A stretch of 64,000 nucleotides of DNA. Origin: Trichobilharzia regenti. Its lineage: Eukaryota > Platyhelminthes > Trematoda > Strigeidida > Schistosomatidae. The stretch covers positions 43,699,804 through 43,763,803 of the forward strand of contig OX235262.1 of the NCBI GenBank assembly GCA_944472135.2, written 5' to 3'. Below the pieces are notes generated by a model that was not told the origin of the DNA, ran no database searches, and saw nothing but the letters and a program-made list of their open reading frames with translations. Of the stretch, positions 22,925 through 33,661 are shown piece after piece. Every line of letters begins with the position of its first letter. The first letter of the stretch is position 1. The translations under genes and the position numbers were made by a program.

Positions 22925-23645
22925 GAATAAACGATTATCAGTTTGTTTATTAGACATGTCACACTATGAAACAGTATTATTATTTACTGGATGACAAAGT
23001 TTCGATCACTCTTCAACATTGTTCATAATCACATCTAACATAACCGCACACCTTCCAAACTTCAGTTTTATAGTTTTCTTTATTCTATGCTTTTCCTCGT
23101 TGTTGTCGCAGTAGAATTTTCCAGGTGTCTCTCTGGGACGGGTATTGAACCACTCCTATCTATTACACGTGTTTGCAGTTGATTCGATAAAAATAAATCT
23201 TCCGTTATCATTCTCTCCATGCGACATTTTACATTAGTTTGCAAACCTGGTATCTTATCCCACCCATCCTTTTGTTTGTCAGTGTGTATTTGCATGCAGT
23301 GGGTGCTATAACGGAACTGTTCTACAGATTTCTTATGTTACGTGTCAAGCAACCTAGATTTTACCAGGATTTTCGCTCCGATATTCTGGCTGAATAGACA
23401 TCATCCTCTTCTTCGAACTCTGTATGTAACTTGACAATCATTTCAGCAGGTTGTTTTACAAAGCAAATTGTTTTTGTGTGATACGACAAGTGGAAAAGAT
23501 CAAAGAACACTAGAAAACGAAAGTTTCGAAGATGTGGGATATGAATAATCTGTTTTGTTGGAAAATTCGCTTCCTGTGAATAACACTGTTTCACCACTTG
23601 TTATATCTAATAAACAACCTAATATGGAACTACATACTGCCTATC
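22925..23645 (-). mobile_element. Penelope-like fragment with inverted termini
   Basis: Frame 23295-23080 (minus) reads DGWDKIPGLQTNV and LFLSNQLQTRVIDRSGS, the C-terminal tail of the same Penelope family as 8688-10354. A degenerate nuclease lies up to about 23460. The 3' terminus at 22935 (TTTGTTTATTAGACATGTC) reappears inverted at 23595-23630 (TATATCTAATAAACAACC), so both ends of this piece carry the Penelope terminal sequence facing outward. Confidence 0.65.
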
Positions 23646-23851
23646 AGCCAACTCTCAGTAATGTCGATGTCCAGCTCTTACTACGCTGGACCTCACGCTG
23701 CCCCTCGAAGATTTTCAGAAGCACTTTGTAATTACCGACGCAAAAAAACCAGAAAAGAGATTGGTGGCTCGAGAATCCTTTGTTCTTACGCCAGTATACA
23801 ACCAACAATAAGGTTATTATACACAAGTATACAATTGGTGGATGGTGCCTA

Positions 23852-23912
23852 GCAGTGGAATCCAGGATGCGCATTTCGTCCTATTTGGGACTCGTCAGCT
23901 GGATGTACCTGC
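23852..23912 (-). ncRNA. Hammerhead ribozyme (Sm-alpha type), minus strand
   Basis: Minus-strand sequence has the core CTGACGAG, stem II GTCC-CAAATA-GGAC, then CGAAA, stem III around TGCGCA and a cleavage site after ATC followed by CTGGAT, which pairs with ATCCAG to close stem I. All invariant core residues are present, so it should be able to self-cleave. The pol III B box (complement of 23944-23953) and A box (near 23986-24000) lie upstream. Confidence 0.9.
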
Positions 23913-24171
23913 ATTTCTCAGTGAGTGATGATGTTCACACTGAGGCTCGAACCCAGTGCCCATAGTTCCAAACGCCAAAGCGTTATCCGCTAGACCACTT
24001 GGGCCACGAGAACCACCTCTTGTGCGACGGGTCATATTAATTATTGAATTGAATTTTTGATTTTCCCGTCGATTGATTGGACCGAGTGGTCTAGTGGATA
24101 ACGCTTTGGCGTTTGAAACTATGGGTACTGGGTTCGAGCCTCAGTGTGAACATCATCACTTACTGAGAAAT

Positions 24172-24232
24172 GCAGGTACATCCAGCTGACGAGTCCCAAA
24201 TAGGACGAAATGCGCATCTTGGATTCCACTGC
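24172..24232 (+). ncRNA. Hammerhead ribozyme (Sm-alpha type), plus strand
   Basis: Core CTGACGAG at 24186-24193, stem II GTCC/GGAC with loop CAAATA, GAAA, stem III TGCGCA, cleavage site after ATC and stem I ATCCAG with TTGGAT (one G-T pair). It differs from the minus-strand copy by a single base in stem I. A box TGGTCTAGTGG (24087-24097) and B box GGTTCGAGCC (24131-24140) give a pol III promoter. Confidence 0.9.
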
Positions 24233-24436
24233 TAGCCACCATCCACCAATTGTATACTAACTAAATGCCCAGACATCGTCGAAGCATCTGCACAAAAAGC
24301 CGACATGTCAACCTGAGACCGAGCACTTCGGTCCAATCAATCGACGGGAAAATCAAAAATTCAATTCAATATTATACACAAGGTTTAAGAATAAATTTTA
24401 TAACAATAAATCACGATAATACTTCTGATAGTTTTC

Positions 24437-25907
24437 TATCTTATGATAATAATAATATATTCTCATTTTGTACATGAGGGACCCCAGTTTACAGGCATCA
24501 TTAATATGATAAATTACATATACGATTAGCAGTCATACTTTATAATAATGATATAATAAAATACATATTTATTCCTACCAGTGTAGGACACACCAATATA
24601 CAGGCATGGATAAGTGCTATTTAAATTACATAAATTTGGTCTATGATGAAATTACATAGTTGCTGTCCATTTTCGTCTTCAGTTTGCGGAACAATGTGAG
24701 AACTAGTCATTCATTGGAGCACATCAAGAAATATAGAAATATTGTCTTCTCATTAACAAAAAACCCAGGCACGTTGTGGATGGATTACAAATACTTGGGA
24801 AAAATAAAGCTTGATCAATTCACCAACATAACTCAGGCGGATACAAAATCGAATCTTATTCTTATATTTTATATTTATATTTTTGATTACAGCTTGATTT
24901 CACACTGTAATATTGGTACAAGTATGGAATTTTCAGCATGGATATCGGTAGACCAAATTTCGCAGGCCGACCATAGATATCAGATGTGCGTCGGTAGGAG
25001 ATCGAACCTCAGACCATGCGCATGGTCGGCGAGAGTCCTAACCACTGTGCCACAGACTTGATTTATATCCAAATTTGGTAACAATTAAAATAAGTGATAC
25101 AATTGTAAAGTTTTGTTAGCATTTTCATCGTAACATCACGAGTGAATTATACTCAATGTATAATAATAATAACGGTATATATTTTTTTTAAACTGGTATT
25201 TTCAAGAAATGAAAGCTACAGATACGGTCGGTTATGTTATAAGTAACAATCATGAGGTATTATAAATAAATACATTTTAATGGTATAAAGGTATATTCCA
25301 CAGCTGTAATCCAGGTTGCCTCGTGGGGGAAGGTAAGGCTTAATTCACGAAGGAATTGTAAGATATGGGACCAATAATGTTTGCAGATCATTTGTCATTG
25401 TAAATCCTCATATACCCACATACTTCATTCTCATTCAAAAAGTCGAATGGAAGCTGAAATGGTGAGAGAAAAAAAAGACAAACAACAGCAACGCAAAAGA
25501 AAGCAAAAGGAGTCCTTAAGGAGTGATTAATAAATATATACATATATATTCTGTTTAGTAACTGTGGTTATTTTTGTTCATTAACTAACTAGTCCCGTTA
25601 TGCTAACTTCTGTATTATGTGTTAACTAATATTACTGTCCTGTGTAGAAATGTTTATCATCTAGTTCCAATAATATTAAAATTTATAATTGTAGTTTTTT
25701 GTAACTACACGTTTAAAGAACTTAAAATATCTATGTATGGTGAAAAAGAAGGTGTAAGAGTCAGACGTAGAAGTGCATTGTCATCTTTGAGCAGTCTGGT
25801 GACTGAGGAGATGAACAGTGGGAGTGTGTTTGGATCACGCACATTAGCTGGTAGTCTATTCCAAATGACTGAAAACTTATTTAAGAAGAAGTTATGCCGC
25901 AAGTAAG
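24437..25907 (-). mobile_element. CR1/Jockey-type LINE, 3' end copy (left)
   Basis: Minus strand. The coding end 25902-25705 reads FFLNKFSVIWNRLPANVRD and LLRLTLTPSFSPYIDILSS, the C-terminal tail of a CR1/Jockey-type reverse transcriptase. About 1.2 kb of 3' untranslated sequence follows (25700 to 24437), split by a SINE at 24855-25062. The 3' end is ATT-rich (24437-24450). It is an inverted repeat of 27009-28132. The 5' end is truncated near 25907. Confidence 0.75.
24855..25062 (-). mobile_element. tRNA-derived SINE, near full length
   Basis: Minus strand. The tRNA-like head starts about 25062 with A box TGGCACAGTGGTTAGG, then B box GGTTCGATCTC (complement of 25000-25010). The body is shared with 7076-7244 and the tail is A/T rich at about 24855-24895. 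It interrupts the LINE 3' untranslated region at a point that is continuous in the inverted partner at about 27700. Confidence 0.78.
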
Positions 25908-26062
25908 TCTGAAAATCCTCTCTAATAATAATTTATATTTTCATATGGACATATAAACTTAAATGAAAATGCATGCCATTTTCACAGGCACGATCAAGTA
26001 TGATATAATGTCAAATCGTAAATTGTCTACAAGTTAATAATGTTTCAACTGTTAAATATTTG

Positions 26063-26109
<47 letters not shown>

Positions 26110-26213
26110 TACACTCATTTTCTGAACCAGGCCGTATAGTTATTGAATTTTACAGTTGTCCTCCAGGTTGAGTGGGAAAATTGACTTCATTTCGTTCTCA
26201 TCCCGTGGTTGTC
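25846..26213. repeat. Long direct repeat, left copy
   Basis: Matches 28133-28489 almost base for base except for the length of a (TA)n run and scattered changes. The two copies flank exactly the plus-strand LINE copy 26214-28132. Confidence 0.8.
26067..26106. repeat. (TA)n microsatellite
   Basis: About 20 TA units within the left copy of the long direct repeat. The same locus in the right copy (28363-28383) is about half as long. Confidence 0.9.
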
Positions 26214-27210
26214 TCATCCTAGTCAGATCTCAAGTGGGGTCGTGCAAGGTAGTGTCCTAGGTCCACTTATATTCACAGTCTACATTAACAGCATTTGCAA
26301 GTGCTTCACCTTAGGCAAACCATTCCTATATGCTGACGACCTCAAAGTCGTCTACTCCTGCTACACTCATGAATTAAGCGATATGGTTACTAAAATACAT
26401 CTTGAACTAAGTAGCCTTGCAACGTGGTGTGCTGAATCCTGTCTAAACTTTAACATTGACAAATGCGGCTGGATTTGTATCGGAAACAGTAACCTTGATC
26501 TAACTCTTGAAATAAATGGGCGAAAACTAGCTAAGCTCAACTCAGTCGTAGATCTCGGTATTAGATACTCTAGTAACCTAACGTTCGCTGAACAGACTGA
26601 TTATGCCAGACGTAAAACGCGAAGGCTGATAGGATGCATAACACGCAATTTCTTTTGTTGTGAAACTAGGGTTTTATTATACAAAGTATGTGTCCGACCT
26701 ATCTTAGAATACTGCCCGTTTATTCTTAGCGGACTCAGACAAAATGACAAGCTTAAATTAGAGGGAGTGCAACGGCAGTTTACCTCAAGAACTCTTGGTT
26801 TAGAAAGTGGTCTGGAATACCATGAGCGATGCGAAAGACTAAGATTAGAACCCCTCTGGAAAAGACGTCTTAAGCTAAACCTTATCTTTTACTACAAGCT
26901 AACTAATCTTCTCTTGCATTCCTCCGAGCCAATAACTAAACCTACCGCTGTCATCAGTTACAATCTTAGAAATCATCACAACCTAGCTGCTATGGAGCAC
27001 TGTCAGACTTACGTGCGGTACAACTTCTTCTTAAATAAGTTTTCAGTCATTTGGAATAGACTACCAGCTAATGTGCGCGATGCAAACACACTTCCAGTGT
27101 TCATCTCCTCAGTCACCAGACTGCTCAAAGATGACAATGCACTTCTACGTCTGACTCTTACACCTTCTTTTTCACCATACATAGATATTTTAAGTTCTTT
27201 AAACGTGTAG
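26209..27210 (+). pseudogene. CR1/Jockey-type LINE reverse transcriptase, 5' truncated
   Basis: A 333-residue open frame starts inside the palm: SSGVVQGSVLGPLIFTVYI, then the catalytic box FLYADDLKVVY (YADD intact). The thumb follows (FNIDKCGWICIGN, VVDLGIRYSSNLTF, KVCVRPILEYCPF, RLEPLWKRRLKLNLIFYYKL), and it ends IDILSSLNV. The N-terminal reverse transcriptase, endonuclease and ORF1 are absent, as in most LINE copies. The frame is open because the copy is fairly young, not because it is functional. The true element boundary is at about 26214. Confidence 0.82.
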
Positions 27211-28132
27211 TTACAAAAAACTACAATTATAAATTTTAATATTATTGGAACTAGATGATAAACATTTCTACACAGGACAGTAATATTAGTTAACACATAA
27301 TACAGAAGTTAGCATAACGGGACTAGTTAGTTAATGAACAAAAATAACCACAGTTACTAAACAGAATATATATGTATATATTTATTAATCACTCCTTAAG
27401 GACTCCTTTTGCTTTCTTTTGCGTTGCTGTTGTTTGTCTTTTTTTTCTCTCACCATTTCAGCTTCCATTTGACTTTTTGAATGAGAATGAATAATGTGGA
27501 TATATGACCATTTACAATGACAAATGATCTGCAAACATTATTGGTCCAGTATCTTTCAGTTGCCCGGTTAATAACGAATTAACTTTCTCCACGACGCAAC
27601 CTGGATTACAGCTGTGGAATATACTCTTATACCAATGGAAAAGTATCAATTTGTAATACAACGTCACGATTCTTCCTTATTACTCAATTCGGATATAAAT
27701 CAAATCAAAAATAAGATTCGGATTTGTACACACCCAAGTTATATTGAGGAATTACTTCAAGCTTTATTTTTTTCCCAAGTATTTTTAATCCATCCAAAAC
27801 ATACTTGGTTTTTTTGTTAATGCGAAGACAATATTTCTATATTTCATGACGTGCTCCATTGAATGACTGGTTATCGTATTGTTCCCACAGACCTCAGACA
27901 TAAACGCCAGCAACCATGTAACTTAACCATAAACCGAATTTATGAAATTTAAATAATGCTTACCCATGACTGTATATTTGGTGTCCTACACAAGTAGGAA
28001 AAAATGTGTATTTTATTAAAACATTATTATTAATTGTGATTGCTAATCGTATATGTAATTTATCATACTGATGATGCCTGTAAACTGGCGTCTCTCATGT
28101 ACAAAATGAGAATATATTATTATTATTATTAT
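26214..28132 (+). mobile_element. CR1/Jockey-type LINE, 5' truncated copy (right)
   Basis: Contains the reverse transcriptase 3' half, then about 0.9 kb of 3' untranslated sequence (27211-28110) and a (ATT)n tail at 28112-28132. It is inserted into the left copy of the same family in opposite orientation, within a duplicated stretch of about 360 bp. Confidence 0.75.
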
Positions 28133-28489
28133 CACGCACATTAGCTGGTAGTCTATTCCAAATGATTGAAAACTTATTTAAGAAGAAGTTATGCCGCAAG
28201 TAAGTCTGAAAATCCTCTCTAATAATAATTTATATTTTCATATGGACATATAAACTTAAATGAAAATGCATGCCATTTTCACAGGCACGATCAAGTATGA
28301 TATAATGTCAAATCGTAAATTGTCTACAAGTTAATAATGTTTCAACTGTTAAATATTTGATACATATATATATATATATATATGAATACACTCATTTTCT
28401 GAACCAGGCCGTATAGTTATTGAATTTTACAGTTGTCCTCCAGGTTGAGTGGGAAAATTGACTTCATTTCGTTCTCATCCCGTGGTTGT
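28133..28489. repeat. Long direct repeat, right copy
   Basis: Duplicate of 25846-26213. It begins with LINE tail sequence (TCACGCACATTAGCTGGTAG) that belongs to the minus-strand left copy and continues into the same flanking DNA. Confidence 0.8.
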
Positions 28490-29969
28490 CGCCATACGAT
28501 AACCAACCAATATTGAGGTAAGTACAAGGTTTACATGGGATTGAAAGCTGTTTTAGATAAGTAAAAGTGCTAAGGCGAATCAATAAAGTGCAATGAAATA
28601 GATAAGTGCAAGTAACACTAATAAATGCATTAATAAAGGAAACTCCCTAGGCTGACAACGTTCATTCGCAATGCATAATGCTACCCATATAGTTCGTACT
28701 ATCATGATGTCCACTTTTGGCTTTAATACAATTATTTTCAAGCCAGTTGTTTTTATTTCATGCCTTTATTCTATTTGGTGCACAACCGTACCCTCCAGAG
28801 AAAAGGAATAGAATGAGTCGAATAAAATTCATAAAGAGCTGTAAGATGTTAGGTTTAATGGAATATAATGAGGATCAAGTTAAGACGTTATTAGAAAATG
28901 AATGAGACAAGATATTGTGAAGTGGTATTTAAAGATCCGACAATGGATAGCAAGTTAATTTATAAGATGCCCCATAAATCTGTGCAGATCCCGCGTGGTC
29001 GCATCTCAACAATAGGCTGAGTGAATGGTATATATTTAAAGGCAGAAGCATGATCTGTCTGGGCGTTCATTATTATCTTTTTCAAGATAAAGATCTAAGC
29101 CTTCATAAAAATCAGAAATATCTCGAGCCTTCAAATTGCATATTACTGTTCCTGCAGAATGGGGTGATTCACCTTAGTGACCACCACCATATCTGCTGAT
29201 CAGCTAGCTCCACCCTCCCTCCTTTTTTGATGTAAGGCTCTGAGACTATGATTATTATGGTTACCGCAAATATACTGCTTGGTACCAGACATGTTCGTAC
29301 CCCATATTCCATCTCCCTAGCTTTCTTAATGGGTGCTTCCAATAGGTCGCCACACACATCTTTATGAACATATTATATATGTGTGCATGCGTTCTAATGA
29401 ACAGATTACTTTATGAGAAGTTAAAAACTTAAAGAGTAAAAGAATGGTTTTTGTGAATAGTGGAGCAAGATTCAGCAGAACACTATTGTTAGTTTTCAAT
29501 ATAGGTAGTATGAACTGAAGGTAAGGTCGATTGGCAGGACTTAGTGTACTAAATTATCATGACAGTCCTATACGTAGTAGACATTTGACATTGCAAAGTA
29601 GCCTGTCTACACATATTATTAGAAGATATTAACACCGAACCAACAAAAGTTTAGCATTTGGTTAACAATACTACAGAAGGGTAGTTAGTCTTACAGGGAG
29701 CCGTAAAGTAAATCAATCTATACTTAATAAGAGCATAATCAGTGTTATAATTCGTATTATCAAAGAATGCATTTGGCTCAATAACTGAGTGTTATAAGGG
29801 AAATAAGAGTGGTAAACCAAGAGAATATTTGCTGCGTAAATATTTTAATCATTTTAAGTACTTTAATGACAATCTAATTTCAAATATTGAACATGCATAA
29901 TTACTAAGTATTATTATATTAGTATATACATATGTAAAATATTCAAAGGTGTGTTTGCTAGTATAATTA
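28490..29969. other. No gene recognised; one weak exon candidate
   Basis: Mostly AT-rich. A plus-strand frame ending at 28905 has a basic, helix-like C-terminus (RNRMSRIKFIKSCKMLGL, then YNEDQVKTLLENE) and could be a terminal exon, with CAG or AG acceptors near 28792-28797. I recognise no family. The 29160-29360 stretch has no motif on either strand. Confidence 0.3.
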
Positions 29970-30450
29970 TTTATAATAATAATATATATTCTCATTTTTT
30001 ACATGAGGGACGCCAGTTTACAGGCATCATCAATTCGATAGGTTACACATAATATTAATAAGCATATTTAGTAAAGATAATATAAGAAGGTACATTTTTT
30101 TCCTAGCTATGTAGGATACACCAATTGTATAGGCATGCATAAATTTTGTTTTATTAATAATAATATATTTCTTCCTCTTTATGCAAGAACATACCTATTG
30201 TACAGGCATGGATAAGTTATCATATAAATTACACATAATTTGGTGTATGATGAATTTACAGTTTGGTTTTTCTTTCTGTCATTAGAGTCAGTCGGAACAG
30301 TCTGCTATAAAGTTTGTTTGTGTAGCACATAAAGAGATATAGAAATATTGTCTTCGCATTAACAAGAACCCAGACATCAGATGAATGTAATACAGGTATC
30401 TGGGAAAAATAAAGCTTGAAGTCAATTCTCCTATATAACTTTGTTGTGAA
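29970..30450 (-). mobile_element. CR1-type LINE 3' untranslated fragment
   Basis: Aligns with 24437-24840 and, inverted, with 27700-28115: ATATATTCTCATTTT, CATGAGGGACGCCAGTTTACA, CATGGATAAGT, GAAATATTGTCTTC and GGGAAAAATAAAGCTTGA occur in the same order. The ATT-type tail is at 29970-29985. It is a third, diverged 3' end of that LINE family, 5' truncated before any coding sequence. Confidence 0.65.
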
Positions 30451-30587
30451 CAGCACCCTTGGCTTAAAGATTACTGATGTATTATGTTGAGATCAGTGAT
30501 ATATTTATACCATTTTTCAGCAGTCTTATCGTAGTTTCATAACAGGAAAGAAATTTGATCGTGGGGGCGAAAAGTAGAGAAAGTCAT

Positions 30588-30948
30588 TGTCAGTCACGTC
30601 TCGTAAACCGTTAATACCCAGCTCTTGCTACGCTCGGGCCCACGCTGTTCCTTGAAGTTTTACAGAAACGCTTAATAATAACGGACGCAAAAACCAAAAC
30701 ACCGATTGGCCACTCGAGAATTCTTTATTGTTACACCAACATATAAAAATAATGTTTTTACTAGGGTCTGTGAACAAATATTACAATAATAAATCACAAG
30801 ATTACTTCTGATGGTTTATTGCTGACTTCTTTCTGAACAGCGACCGATGAGACGATGACTGTCGTATTGATGCCTCAGCGAAAATTGGGGAAGTTGATTT
30901 TGAGCAAACAACCAAGAATTGATCGTTCAATCTTCAACTACATTGACA
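30588..30948 (-). repeat. Solo BEL LTR
   Basis: 361 bp LTR with TGTCA...TGACA ends and no internal region. Flanks are GTCAT on the left (30583-30587) and ATCAT on the right (30949-30953), a 5 bp target duplication with one change. Solo LTRs form by recombination between the two LTRs of one element. Confidence 0.85.
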
Positions 30949-31809
30949 ATCATGTTAAGTTGTTTTACTGCATCAAATGGTGTCGAGTCCGTTTCCAGAA
31001 TTCTCCATTTGCGCCATTTGTGTCTGCATGGTGGACTGTACTCGTAAATTGAGTAAGATGCTGGAAACTGTTTGAAAACCAGTTGCTTCTTCATTTCAGA
31101 TCATGAGTACTCATTTACAGCATGTTCGCCAGCGTCTCCAAATGGTAGAATTATATCGCTCCTGGAATTTGAGTGATTATAAGATAAATGGTTTGGAATG
31201 AATCATAGCAGTTAGAATACAGTTAAACATGCAGAGAAGTACTTTTGATTCAGCAACCGGTGAATTTTTTATTCTTTTCGATCTGGTACCAGAATAACCT
31301 TGAACCATTCCATTCAAGATGTCGAATAAGGCATGCAGGAGGAGATCATTACCATCGAGTGAATCAGCTTGATCTGAGATGCAGATTTCAGCATGTTTTC
31401 GTTATATCATAGATATCCAGGTTTATTGGTGCTGTATGGCGAGTGATTTGGATTATGACGTATTCTGCAGAGTCTCCGTGTCCATGTGGAGTATACATAT
31501 GCTTTGAATGGATTATTTTGTTGGCTCCTACTCCTACTGAGTGTTTACAACAGCAGCTGTGGATTTATGTATTTCCTCGCCGTTTTGGATAAAACATCGC
31601 CGCATTCTTTTTGGGAAGGAGACCAGTTGGTGCATTATGAATTATGTTCAAGTAACTTTTATCTTTTCATGTGGTGTCGCGGTAAGTTTCTACCTTGTTT
31701 TCTCATATTTCATTCGTATGTTGGTTATGGTTCGCCCTTTGTATCAGGTAGACATAGTTCGATCTACTCTTGATTGTATGGGTGTTATTGTCATGATTTA
31801 ATATTTTCC
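30949..31809. other. No gene recognised
   Basis: Sequence between the solo LTR and the recognisable end of the nested LINE. It may include that LINE's 3' untranslated region, but I cannot see a defined terminus or tail. Confidence 0.35.
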
Positions 31810-32157
31810 CACGTTATGGATGAGTTACTGCATCAATGTTTCCTGATGACTTTGATGAGTAGAAATAGGTTGCACTTCATTCTCCTTAACCACATAGGTT
31901 CAAATTTAAGACGTATACACCTGTGAACATATTCCACTTGTTGGCCAAACCCTGTTATGCGTTTCGTGAGAAATCTTTGAACGCTTTCGATTTTTTTTCT
32001 GTCTTTGGGCCTGAGGTTACAAAATATGAGAGCACAATATTCAAGTTTGGGACGGATACATGTCCTATATATACAGTTAATCTTGCTTCTTGGGTGTAGA
32101 AGTTACGCAGTACAAAGCCAGTAAGTCGTTTACAGTCAGATACAACCTTATTTGCAT
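31810..32157 (-). pseudogene. Nested CR1-type LINE, segment 5: reverse transcriptase C-terminus
   Basis: Minus strand. Directly left of the Gypsy insertion the frame reads NKVVSDCKRLTGFVLRNF, which continues in frame the sequence ending DLSFSDHA at 42704. After a frameshift near 32090 it gives RTCIRPKLEYCALIF, RKKIESVQRFLTKRITG and KFEPMWLRRMKCNLF. These are the usual post-thumb landmarks of CR1/Jockey-type enzymes. Confidence 0.7.
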
Positions 32158-32460
32158 TTTAGAGGTTGACGGATATCTTGTTCAGCAACTTCTAACTAAT
32201 TTATTCCCGCGTACCAACAACAAAGCAAAAGCCAATATTTGATCGTCCAAACTACGTGATATATTTCGGGGCCAAACCAAGCCGTCAGACGAACGCTTAG
32301 CTGGCTAGTGATCGTGCACCTGACACGACGGGGTACCAAATGGTGGGGATGCTTGACCGGAAGCCTTCCGCTAAACAAGTCGACTTAAACAGTGGTGGTC
32401 AGCATCCAATGGTGAGTGATTGCTGTGGTCAATAATTTTGGGGAATTATTTACCGCCACA
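32158..32460 (-). repeat. 3' LTR of the Gypsy element
   Basis: Closely matches 42398-42699. In element sense it begins TGTGGCGGTAAATAATTCC. The sequence just upstream in element sense contains the purine run AGGGGGGAAG (complement of 32466-32475), the polypurine tract that primes plus-strand synthesis. Confidence 0.82.
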
Positions 32461-32950
32461 GCTCACTTCCCCCCTAGTGGGTTGGTGAGGACCCTAAGAT
32501 AGAACCAGCCGGAAGTAAAAAATACTCGATGGTTCCCTTTCGGGTGAAAAAAATCTTCCCGAGCGGCTTGCTGGTTTGTCTGCCTATGCTAATAGGGTGT
32601 TTGTACATAGCTTCCTTGTTGTTGTTCGTTGGATTCCGTGCTTCGTTTGTTTCCTGTCCAGTGCCCGTCGCACCCGGAAAAGAAAACAAGAACGCTAAGA
32701 ACCATGTCGAGGAAAATGTACCAAATCAGCCTTTTTTTGTTAAAAAATGATGTGCATTTACTATACAGTAAAATAATGCTAAGTTCAGAACACCGAGAAA
32801 AAAATACATCTAATTATTTTTTTGTGCACGTTACATGTACTGTTGAAAAAAATTTACCTGTGTCCAGTGGTACTGTATATAAAAAAATTGATACGTCAAA
32901 AAAATAGTTAGTGCCACAAACGAATGAGTTGGGTGAATCACACAACTTCG

Positions 32951-33301
32951 TTATGTTAAATAAGTGTGAAGATATTCTGGGAACTTTACGGTGCGTCCAG
33001 AAGGGGTTTTCTTGGGAGGCTCGATAGAAGGTTCGGTAGCTGTCGCTGTGCTAGTGACTTCATCGGGGTCTAAACGATCTTTGGTTACTTGTGGATTATG
33101 GGGTACGTTGAGCTCTATGCTAATAGGATTAACCTCCAAGTAAGCCGGTTTCAGACGGTCAATGCTGACAGTGTCCTAGCGGCCGTTTTTGTCCAAGACA
33201 AAGAATTTATCCGAACATTTAATTACTTTATAAGGTCCCTCGTATGGAGGTTCCAGGGGTATGCGTACAGAGTCGCGACGAACAAATACATGTGAAGAAG
33301 G
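32951..33301 (-). pseudogene. Gypsy integrase C-terminal end
   Basis: Minus-strand reading runs HVFVRRDSVRIPLEPPYEG, then YKVIKCSDKFFVLDKNGR, a stop, then DTVSIDRLKPAYLE and VNPISIEL, ending TVKFPEYLHTYLT and stop at 32951. This is the C-terminal DNA-binding region of a Gypsy integrase. One in-frame stop replaces a residue in NGR-DTVS. A solo BEL LTR separates it from the catalytic core. Between 32461 and 32950 lies about 490 bp of 3' untranslated sequence. Confidence 0.75.
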
Positions 33302-33661
33302 TGTCAATCACGTCTCATAAACCGTTAATGCTCAGCTCTTGCTACGCTCAGGCCCACGCTGTTCCTTGCAGTTTTACAGAAACGCTTAGTTATAACGGAC
33401 GAAAAACCAAAACACCGATTGGCCACTCGAGAATTCTTTATTGTTACACCAACATATAAAAATAATGTTTTTACTAGGGTCTGTGAACAAATATTACAAT
33501 AATAAATCACAAGATTACTTCTGATGGTTTATTGCTGACTTCTTTCTGAACAGCGACCGATGAGACGATGACTGTCGTATTGATGCCTCCGCGAAAATTG
33601 GGGAAGTTGATTTTGAGCAAACAACCAAGAATTGATCGTTCAATCTTCAACTCCATTGACA
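33302..33661 (-). repeat. Solo BEL LTR inside the Gypsy integrase
   Basis: 360 bp, ends TGTCA and TGACA, flanked by a perfect 5 bp duplication GAAGG (33297-33301 and 33662-33666). This clean insertion gives the true LTR ends and the 5 bp duplication size for the family. Confidence 0.92.

Larger units (their letters stand above)
23828..24369. mobile_element. Inverted pair of Sm-alpha hammerhead SINEs
   Basis: Two Sm-alpha-type SINEs lie head to head: one on the minus strand (about 23828-24035) and one on the plus strand (about 24080-24250). Each has a tRNA-like head with A and B boxes and a hammerhead ribozyme. A third piece (24251-24369) ends in the inverse of the central stretch 24044-24086. 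The whole insertion is flanked by a 13 bp direct repeat TATTATACACAAG (23815-23827 and 24370-24382), so it behaves as one event. Confidence 0.8.
23646..24440 (-). repeat. Divergent BEL-type LTR, split by a SINE pair
   Basis: 23650-23814 aligns with the first half of the 360 bp LTR in plus-strand reading (CCAGCTCTTACTACGCTGGA, CACGCTG, ACCGACGCAAAAAA, CTCGAGAATCCTTTG), and 24383-24437 with its later part (ACAATAAATCAC, TACTTCTGATAG). It is clearly more diverged than the LTRs of A-D, so it is an older or sister family. The last portion is lost at the junction with the CR1-type copy that starts at 24437. Confidence 0.6.

Noticed and set aside
24081..24145. A possible tRNA gene (A and B boxes)
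   Set aside because: The boxes belong to the Sm-alpha SINE head; no cloverleaf with acceptor stem can be completed.
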